Source: Typha latifolia
Lineage: Eukaryota > Streptophyta > Magnoliopsida > Poales > Typhaceae
Reading direction: 5' to 3'
DNA: 64,000 nucleotides
Assembly: GCA_019914945.1 (NCBI GenBank)
Contig: CM034113.1
Coordinates: forward strand, 4,196,850 to 4,260,849
Shown here: in pieces, positions 51,001 through 62,100 of the stretch
How positions within the stretch are numbered: position 1 is the stretch's first letter
Layout: every line of letters starts with the position of its first letter
The notes under the pieces: generated by a model
Database searches by the model: none
The model's input: only the letters and a program-made list of their open reading frames with translations
What the model was told of the DNA's origin: nothing
Position numbers and translations under genes: made by a program

Positions 51001-54000
51001 TGACGAACTATGGTTCATCAAGTATTTATTGTTTGGAACAATCACATGATTCATATACTCGTTATTTTTCTCCTCAATATTCTCTTCAGTATCCTCACAC
51101 ATAAGATCCACATATCAATTCTTATCCTCAGATTCAACAGAATCTATTTGATATGAATGATATGATGCAATCACTCTTTGTAGCATGAGACCCTAGACAT
51201 TATTATTTTCAAATTTATGGTGATTATAATGACGACCACAGGATTTATGAGAGCCAACTCGGTATTCATCGAATTTTGACTTTTGAGTAAGTTAGTACTT
51301 TTGTTTAGTTTTTAAGGCTCACATGTGAATAATAATTATTTTTTTTCATGTATTTTAAATTTTTTGAAAATTTTCTATATTTTTAAATAATATTTAGATT
51401 TTTTTGTCATTAATAAAATCCGATCCCATCCAGGCGATCGATACGGCCGATCCGGCCGATTCGACCGATACATATTGTTTTTTCGAGAGGCTGGTCCCGA
51501 TTCTGATTTTTTGAACCTTGGTTTTGATCATGTTATTTGTTATAATTCAAAATGGTTTGGTGGAGTTTGAAACTTATTTACTTTTAGTTTTTGATGGTTT
51601 TGATCATGTTTTTTGTTATACATTCAAAATGGTTGTTAGTGGACTAAATGTTTGAAACTTCTTTACATCTTAATTTTTGATGCTTTTTATTATGTTACTT
51701 GTTATACATTTTAAAATGGCTGTGATCTTATTGTTATGGTTGTGAATTGTGATCGTATTATTTTGTATTATTTTGTATTTTGGTGTACGACACTATTAAA
51801 TTTTTTACATATACTATAATAGTATATATTATATCATATATAATTACTTTTATTTTTTTATATATTAAAACTGCTAGATTGTTAAGGTGCCTAGATATGC
51901 AACTGTATACTGCCTAGGCATTATGCGCTGGTGACTGCCTGGATACCACAGGCACCGTTCAAAACACTGTATCAGACATGTTCAACTCTCAACATCCGCA
52001 TTTTGATAAGAGTATAGAGAACAACAATCTTCCAAGATTCATGCCCCTTTTCCATAACAGATAGGTTGGATAATCAAGTAGGGTTGAGGAGTGGGCGAAC
52101 CATCTGGTCTTTCTAGCCAACTGACATCTGAACTTTCCCATCAGCTGAAAGCTGCAAGAGCTACATTGACTGAGTAGCAGTATGACCTTGTCCAAAGCTA
52201 CTTTGCATACCTGAAAATTTCTTCTCTAAAGTATGCCCGATGAAATATAACTTAGAGAACAACAGCAACCTTCCAAGGTTCCCTGAATTTCAGATAGTTA
52301 AGATTGCTATATGAGATTAAATATCTAGGTAGGAGGTTTTTTTTCTTTCCCTATTGGTTGTTTAATCTTTTGGCATGTCATATGTTTCTTGTCTAATATT
52401 AGATTGCAAGAACTCATCATTTGATCAGATGATACCTATCCATCTTATAAATATTTATGTTTATGATCGTTTCCAACTATACCTGATTTTGTCAGTTCAT
52501 CTTTTTCTCATGATTTTGTTTCTTTCATCTTGTTGCTCATTGTTCGTACCTTTTGAAGGATAAAATCAAGTTCTAAGTTCTGGTATTCAATTTTGGTTTC
52601 GGGAACTGAAAGTTTGAAATATGTGAGCTGTTGTTTGAGGCTTTGAACTGTTTCAGTTTGAACCTTCTTACAATTAAACAAACATATTCAGAAGAATAGT
52701 AAAAGAGTTTTGGCTGTTGTTTGAGCCATTTTAGTTTTGGGATTGTGTGTAGGGGCTGGTTACTCAATTTCAGCCCATGTTATCCAATACAAGTTTCAGC
52801 TGATACTCGCTGTTTCAGATGACTGGGCTGATATTAATCTGTTATGTCTGGTATGAGTTGCTATTGCCCAATTTTTAAAATAATTAGAGCTATCTTTCCT
52901 TGGCACTTCAGTTTTCTATTGTTTTATTCTTCTCTATCAAAAGATGCACTCTTATCTCTTCTTCTTGACTAAATTGGTCTAATAAACATTACACTGTTAA
53001 ATTTTATAAAAGTTACAGTTAACCATTCAGGCTAGGATATTTAATGTGTTATTTACATTTTTAACATCTATAAATCTTTCAGGCTAGGATATTTAATGTG
53101 TTCATTGACAAGCATGAACCTAGTCTCCAAGCTGATGACATTAAGTAATGTGGTAAATGGTAGTGCTTGTTCATATCTAATGTTTCCAATGAAAAAAAAT
53201 GTATCTAGTCTGCTGATCATCTTTAGTGGCGGCCTAATTCTCTTCGATTGGAGCTTTTCATTCTCTGCTGTTTAAGTTGTTTTGCAGTTTTGTCCATGTA
53301 TCATTCTCCCAAAGTAACAATAAGGCGATAGTCTCCTTTTAATTGTTGTGCTTGTGCAGTTAAGAAGTTCTCTCTTCTACTTTAAATTTAAAAATTGAGT
53401 TCATGAAATATTGTCAGATTTACTTGCAGGTGCCAGACCACATGCTGTTGGAAAAAGGACCCCACGGATACCTGTTTCTAGCATGTATAACAGAGATGAC
53501 AAGGATAAAATAATCTCACTAGATAAACAGGTAACACCTGAGGTTAATGCTACTGATGATGAAGGGGCTCATGTGGCAGCATTGGCTTTGGCAGAGGTTT
53601 TTCAGAGAGGAGGTTCACCTCAGGTTTCTCGAACACCTGGAAGGCGAGTTGATCAGATGAGATCATCCCCCATCAAAAGTGGTGAAAAAAAGGTAATTCT
53701 GTAGAACTTTGTAATGTTTTCCTACTTTCCTCTTTTGTGCTGTAATACATTACTGATTAAGATTGCTCTGGGTGATGAAATCTAGGGTGCTGAATCAGAG
53801 ATGGAGAGTTCTAAGTTACTGGCAACAGATGGATACTGTCCAGAAGGTAGCGTAGAAAGCAGGGAAGCTGAGAATGTAGATTATGCAAGAGATATTTCTT
53901 ACTTGATGGATAATGACAGTGCTGGGCCAGTTGAAAGTGAACAGAAGTTGAAGAGGTCCCAACGAAAAAGAACAAAAGAAGCAGATAGAGGGAATGACGA

Positions 54001-57000
54001 GTTTGATGATGACAGGGAAGCATGTAGTGGCACGGAAGAAGGGCTTACCAGTAGAAAGGTTAAAGATGAAACTGATATAGAGGTGACAGATGGTAAAAGG
54101 GGATCTAAGATGTCAAGAAAAAGAAGCCGTCAACTATTTTTTGGAGGTACGATTGTCTTTCACTTGTTACTAATGAAAGTAAACTGTTGGTATTTTCTAG
54201 ATTCCATCTTTTTCCAGAATGTCTTTGACAGAAATTCGTTTGCTTAGCTTGATGGCATGCATTGGAAGGTTGGGTAATGCTGCTGCTATTATGCTGTGGC
54301 TAATTGTGATACCTAGCATCTTTATTTCATCCTTTAATTGCCTCTCTAAGACTACACTTTCCTTCATTAGCATAACAGGAAGTGGTAGATGCATTTTCCC
54401 CATAGAACTTGTTCATCATCCCGATATGTTATTTTATGGAAAAGTCTACATTACATGGATATAAATTACCATTGAGGATGACTATAGAAGTCTAAATTAT
54501 GTTTCTTTACTATTAGTATGTTAAATATGATATTTGAAACAAACAATTATGACAACAAGACTCAATCAATTTGATTTCGTACCTAATAATGCTGCTGCTC
54601 ATTTGATGAACTCAGTAATGATCAGGCAAAAATTAAGTTCAAAGTATGCAATTAATAAATGATTGGATTTTATGGTACTATGGACTTATGGAGCACTTGG
54701 ATAGGATTCTGCCATGAATTGATGCACCCAAAGAAGTCACTAAATTTAAACTGAAAGTTTTCATACAGATGCAAATGGTACAAGAGGAAAGAGTTCAAAG
54801 AACGAAGCAATCAATGAAGAGAGAAGTTGAGTTTATCCTTGTAGCCAAGGTTCCAAGCATCGGTTTCCGGATTAGGATCGGCCATCCCAAAAATAATACA
54901 TATCGGTTGTATCGAATGCCGTACCAACTGTTTCAATGTTGGGTTAATTTTTAATTTTATAAAATTTTAAAATTGTTATCAAATTCAGAAAAAATATTAA
55001 AAAATTCAGAAAAATAATAGAAAAATGAGAAAAATCACCTACTCCACCACCTCTCTCTATTCTCTCCCTTCCTCTCCAATAATCTTTTCTCACTCTCTTA
55101 GTTAATGTAGAAGCAAAGATAGGGTATATTATAGCAGCAAGAAGAAATGGAGAGGGAAGGGAGGGATAGAGGGAGAGAGATGACAAAAGGGAAAACCTTC
55201 ACCTTGCTTGAGAACTAGTCACCGGAATGTTGATCTCGTTGGAAGGGTTGAAAGCGTGAGAGAGATGATTCTGAAGAGAGAAACTTATTACTTATTAATT
55301 GAGTTTTGGATCTGAGTCGAATTCGACATGTTAATGTTTAGTTTGTTTCATCCTGTTTTGGCCTGATACGATTAATCCAGCCCAAAACTAGTGAAAGCAC
55401 TAGTTTCTGGCATGGATAGATATCAAGCATGGCCAATCCAGATCTGAATCAGCTAAAAATTCAATCCATGCTTGTAGCCATCAATTTGATTGGTTTGGTC
55501 TTGCAGAATACTTGAAGCTTCATTAATTATATATAGCCAGATTGGTTGAGGACAAGATGTACTGACCTATTTTGTCAGCTTGAACCATCAATTAAGGTAA
55601 ATGAATGAAATAAATCATCCATGCTTCTTTATCTTTGTTACCTTTTCTTAATGAGACACAGTTTGCGATAGCCGAGCGAGTTCAAAAATTACTGGCCCTC
55701 ATACTCCTCAATTGACCTAAAAGTTCAATTAGAACTCAAGCTTAGATTGATGTTTTGTTCAAAAAGTTGTAGGATCCAGGCCTGATTTTATGGTAAGAAA
55801 GAAAAAATGGAGATTGATTTTCAACTAGTCAGTAGGAGAAATGGATAATACACTTATGCAAAATGTGATGCATATGCTTGTTACATTTTTCGGATAGGGT
55901 TGAAACTTTATGTTAAAGCTTCATTAAAATTTATAACACCTTTCTAACCAATGAATGCACTGTGGGATCTGAAGAAACTCATTTTGAGATGAGAAAAAAC
56001 TAGTACTTTCTCTTTTTGCAGCTTGGAACAAGTATTTTAAAATTTCAAAGCACAACCAATGGCTAGAAAAGTGTTGAAACTTTTCTAAAGTTCTAATGTA
56101 AAAGTTTCTAGTCCAACTCTATGTGTGTATATTGATTTTCCTAGATAGGCTTTTTCTTGAAGTCCAACCAATGACAAAGTTTATGGTGGTTGGTCTTATG
56201 CTATGAAGCACGGACACGAACACGACACGATACGGACATGGCGACACGGCAAATTTTGAAAATATAGGACACGGACACGGCATAGGGTAGGGCGAAATAA
56301 AAAAATAAAAAATAAAATAATATATATTATTGATACATCTAAAGTAAAAGTTTGCAATCTAATAGTGTTAAGTACATACATCAAGCTATAAGAACTAAGA
56401 AATATCATTCAAAAAACTAAGAAGTATATATTAAGCTGTAAGAACTATTTAAAGATAAGAACAAAATTGAAAGACAATCAAAAGTGTACAAAATTCTAAA
56501 ACGATATCAGATTATTATTACAAGCCCCAAAAGTGCAAAACATGTCCAATTATCCAAGTAATTGAGTTCCACAGAAGTTTAAAAACTAACAATCATTACA
56601 AAATAGCAACATAAGGTAGATCATTCATCTTCAATTGCCTCATTGCCTTCATCAACAAATATTATAGTCTCCAAATCCAGTTCATCAATTGAGAGATCAG
56701 CAAACTCCAACATTCCTGCACTATTAAAGGAATCATAAGAATCTCCTCCGACATCCCACATCTTAGTCTCCTCTCTCAAATAATCTGGAGACCTCCTTGA
56801 TAGAAGGCGAAGATTAGTATGCACATATACTAAATCTTTAGCTCTCTGTGAAGTTATCTTGTTCATTTTCAATGAATGGATAAAAGAATAGGTGCTCCAG
56901 TTCCTCTCACAACCTGAAGAAGAGCAAGGTTGCCCAAGTAACCTAAGTGCTAAATTTTGAAGAATAGGAGCAGAAGCACCATGAGCAACCCACCATATGT

Positions 57001-59115
57001 TTGGATCAAACTCATTTCTATCTGCTATTGAATCATACTCAGCAAAACTTTTGGTTGATGTGGAAAAACTAGTATACTCTTGGTATGCTATTTTTCGTTC
57101 TTTTGCATTTGGAAATAACCTTTTTAAGCATTTATTTCTCATATTAGAAATTTCCAAATCTTTATGCGGTGGTACACGATTTGGATCCTCTTGAATCCAT
57201 GAGAGCTATAATACCTATTAACATAATTATATAATTAGTAAACAATAGCAATGAAAGAACAATAACATTTTTAATCATAAGAAAGAGGACTATAGAAATT
57301 AAATTAACCTTGGATTCAAAGAATGTGCTAAGCAATGTAATGGTGTATTTTTTTTATCCTATCTATCTACTAGGATCTTGTGCACTACTGAATAAAAAAT
57401 AGATTCCTCGCCTTCTTTCTTGTTTTCATGCATAAATATGACTGTCTTCACCTTTTCAATCATTGTATCCCATATTTCATATATCAAATGTAAGCATGGT
57501 TTATCTGTGTCTGCAACCCGTAGCATACTATATTTAAGCTCTATGAAGGCAAGTATATATTCAATTTTATCCCACCAAATGTCATCAAGTACTTTATCTT
57601 TGACAAATTGTGCTTTGCCAATATCATCTTTCCTATAAGAACTCCATTTATCACTGATTACCATTGATTGAAGACCCTTCTTGATCTTTCCGAATCTTTT
57701 CAACATTATAATCACCGAAGCAAAGCGATCTGCGCAATAGCCAACCTCATTGAATGTTGCATGATGAAATTTTTTATGCACATTACATCCCCTGCAATTA
57801 CTGAAATTCAGCTACACTCATCAAACACAATCTCATTTGCCTCAGTGTTTTTTGTTGCACATATGTTCTTCAAAGTTAGGTTGAGAGTGTGAACTACACA
57901 TGGAGTCCAAAAAATGTGAGAAAACCTTGCTTCAAGAAGCATCCTTGCTGCCTTACAAATAGGTGCATTATCCGTAACCACTTGGACTATATTATGAGGT
58001 CCAACCTCTTCAATGATTTTAATGATCAAATTAGAGATAAAAAATTTGTCTTTATGTTCTCCTTTACAATTCACAGCTCTCAAGAACATAGACCCATTCT
58101 CAGTCACTGCTAAAAAATTTATAAGCGGTCTCCTCTGTGCATCAGTCCAATTATCACATACAATACTCAGCCCTTTCTCCCCCTATGTGCTTTCAATAGG
58201 GTTTAACAACATTTCAATATTTGCTCTCTTGTTCAAGTAGTGTAGTTCTCAACATATTGTAGCCAGGGGGCACAAATCCAGAAATATTATTATTTGCTGC
58301 AAATTGAAAGGCTCTAACATAATGAGGGTTTCTTGCCAGATGAAAAGGCAACCCAGCTGAATAAAATATTCCTGCAATCTCACAATATAATTGATTGCGA
58401 ACACCAGAATTAAATGACTTCTCAATAGGTGTCATTCTTGTTGCACCTTTTTTTTTTCTTGATGTCCCTCCCATATCAAAACCTACACCTCCAACTGAGC
58501 TACTAGAAGATGCCGATTGTCCAAATTTTGGCAAAGGAATTGTTTAGGCATCGAGTTTTTAATTCTCAACTCGGCCATATCAACAACCCTTTTCATTTCC
58601 ATAACATGTTCACTACTCACTTTTGGACAATCTCTAATTCCATGCCCACTAATTTTCAGCAAATGAGCCTTTACTCTATAATATGATCCCTTGTAGACTT
58701 GTTGACAATAATTGCATCTAAAATTATAATTTCCTCCACCTTCTTCTAATTTCTCCATCTTAGTAACATATCTCCACAAGGAGCATTATATTCACGGAAG
58801 ATGCAGTATACTATTTTCAGTATTCATTTTTCTTCAACCGCAATAAAACTACATTAGTAAAGAGATTGTATTAGCATATTAACAATTTAACAGATAGAGA
58901 TTAGAGAAGCTTTAATATAATTTAACAATTTAATAATAGAGATTAAAATAATTAACATAAATTAACATAATTTAACAGAGAGAGAGAGAGTGAGACAGCG
59001 AGAGAGAGACAGAGAGAGAATGAGAGAAAGAGAGGGAGGAAGAGATAGAGATAGAGAGAGATAATGAGAGAGGGAGGGAGGAAGAGAGAGAGAGAGATAA
59101 TGAGAGAGGGAGGGA

Positions 59116-59180
<65 letters not shown>

Positions 59181-62100
59181 AGAAAGGGAGGAAGAGACAG
59201 AGAGAGAGACAGTGAGAGAGTGAGACAGCGAGAGAGAGAGAGAGAGAGAGAGAGGAGGGGGAGGAAGATACAGGGAGAGAGACAGAGACAGGAAGGGCGG
59301 CGAGGGAGGAAGAGAGAGAGAGAGACAGAGACAGGGAGAGAGAAGAACCTGCGTCCTCGCCATGCTCGCTCAGTAGCTTGTTGCGCCTCGGATCGTCGTT
59401 CGGCAGCTGCTCGAGGGTTTTAGGGTTTCAATCGAACGATTTCGTTGCTCAACAGTGCTGGTGAGAAAACGATGGGGTTTTAGGTTTTATTATCGGGTTT
59501 GGATCTGGGTTAATAACATTTGGCCGAACCCGACTCGACCCGTTAAACATTATCTAAAATACCGCCCGTGTCCCAACAGTTCTTTTTTTTGGGGGGGAAA
59601 CTCTGGACACGTGTCGGACACGGACACCTCCTCCTGGGAGAGGTGTCCGTGCTTCATTGGTCTTATGGTTAAACTTCTATCAAACCTATATAGACTGCTT
59701 ATCGCTTCATGCTTGGTGTAGAAAATTTAAATTTGTGCCGTTCTCTGACATTTATTTTGTTTTTGATTCTCCTCTTGTATGTTGAAATTTTATTTTATGC
59801 TTTCTATTCAAAATTCTGATCTTAACCCAGTTGGTTTAGAGATTTAGAAAATTATTTTACTTTGGCATTCTTTCTTCACTTGGCTTTTCTCCTATGTTTT
59901 AGATGAAAGCTCTGCTCTAGATGCATTACAAACGTTAGCCGATCTATCCGTGAATATCCTACAGCCGGCATCTGCTGTTGAATCTGGTTAGTTTTGTCTG
60001 CTTTGAATTCAACTTTTTTTTCATTTAACTATTATAGGATGACCTGTGACAAGTCATGTTAATTTGGATAAATTAATGAAGAACTCATATTTGTTGTAAT
60101 TTTTATCTTTAGTTAAGCATGTAATATTTTGATTATTTTTAATGACTTTACTAATGCGGTTGTGGAATTCTTTATAACTTTTCTTCTTGGGCAAAATTGC
60201 ATGATCAATTCTACCCCCCATTTCTTGCTGCTAATTTTCATGTCTAGTGATAACAGAGATATCTACAGAATATTTTCTGAAATTATTATTATTATAAGGG
60301 TAATTCTTTCCAAGTATTGTTAGAGAATGAGAAATTTGTGTCAATTGAAATTTGTTCAATATTATAAATATTTATTTTTTGGTGGCTTAAGTTTGTATCA
60401 TTTGTAGAGATTTCTATATATGTTTATATACGCAGTGTTTATATATGTAGAAATTTACATGCTCTTTTTAGGAAGGTAGCTATCCAAGTATGATAGATGG
60501 GTATAATTATACTGTAAGAATGGCATACTAGCTCTTTGAAGTTTTGGTTAGAATTGGGAGGAACATACATGACCAAAATAAACAAGCTGTAGGAGTGTTG
60601 ACATTTTTGATAACTCCAATTTAGTTTTCCTTTTGAGATACAGATGGTTGATGCCTGACTTGGGGGCCATTTGACAAAGTGGGATAAAGTTGGATAAGGG
60701 GGTTTATTCGGGATAAAACCCCCTTTATCCTACAATTTTTTTGCCAAACAAGGGATAATAGAATGGGATAAAAAAAAGCTTAAACCCCACTTTTAGTATA
60801 TCTTTATCCCAACTTTTAGCTATGATAAAAAAATTAGATATCTCACCCATTTATCCCAATTTTTTAAATGTCTGAATTGCCCATCCCGAAAAGCCAAATC
60901 ACCTAATTGTAACGAGTATAATATATATTTATAATGTCTAATAATTAGAATATATTACTAAATTATTATGTGGCTGTAATATAATATATTATAGTATGTT
61001 TGTAGTGAAAATTTTTTGATATGAAATTTTCATTTGTGATATCTATATTGTATAAATTATGATAAATTAAATTAAATTATTTTTTGGCTAGAAATGCTAC
61101 AAAATATCATGATATGATAATATAATTGTTGTAATATAAAACTATAATTTCTATTTAATTTTAAAAAAAGAATAATAAAATATATATTTACATTGACTTA
61201 GGAAAAGTGCAATAAGTTAATTATATTATTTTTATCTCAACCAAACACCATTTTGTCCCATATTTTTATCTCAACACTTATCTTTCTTTTTGCGGCTAAA
61301 CACTTAACAAAAAATTAGGATAAAAACTTTTTCTATTTTTGAATAAGTACTCATTTTATCCCAATCCTAGTTTTTCCTTATTCCTTTGACAAATGAGCTC
61401 TAGATGTTTTAGTAATCTATATATATTATGACATAAGTGAGAGGTGTAGTTGACCTAACTGTGGTTAGGATGTGCTAGTTTCTCTTTTTTTCTCCTTCTA
61501 TTTTGTTCTAGAATCATGGATGGTTGTGCCGGTCAGCACGCCCTGTGCCAATTGGCACTTGCCTTGCTAGTAATGGCACGGCACAGTGTGTGCCAATGCA
61601 CACCCCCCGTGCCAACCCGTGTCGGACATTGTGCTATGTGGAGTTTTTTTTAAATATCTATTTTTATTTTTATTAATCTTTATCGAATCAATTGATCAAT
61701 TAATCAATTGACCATTTAGAAGACTTAGATAAAATTGATGATGATGATGATAGTGATAGTAATGGTGATAGTGATAATGACAAAACTCAATTTGGTGGTG
61801 GTGATGATGGAAATGAGACATGCATCTATGTTACACAACCTTTGCAGAGATATTATTTTTATAGAGGATTTGAGTCTGTAGGTAGTAGGATATTGTAAGA
61901 GGTGTACCCACAGGATAATGAGTTTATCAGTATTACTATCATTTTAATCACATCAACTAGAGCCAAAACACCTTTATTATACTCTATATCTATAATCTGC
62001 ACATGCATATGGTGTGCCTGTGGTAGTGCTAATACTGGTCGCTTTCGTGCATGCTCAATATCTATGTCATATCATAAGAGAATTACAAAATTTCTATTTA

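Larger units (their letters stand above)
56193..59667 (-). mobile_element. hAT transposon, full length, exact 8-bp target duplication
   Basis: The body is 56201-59659 (3459 bases), flanked by GTCTTATG at 56193-56200 and 59660-59667. Terminal inverted repeats CTATGAAGCACGGACAC and (reverse complement of the right end) CAATGAAGCACGGACAC differ at one base. It encodes a hAT transposase on the minus strand and carries a long GA-rich tract near its 5' end. Exact flanking repeats and few coding lesions suggest a fairly recent insertion in ALY intron 7, antisense to the gene. Confidence 0.92.

Noticed and set aside
58962..59423. Open frames of 119 and 133 residues on opposite strands
   Set aside because: Low-complexity GA tract inside the hAT element; no protein character beyond the repeat.
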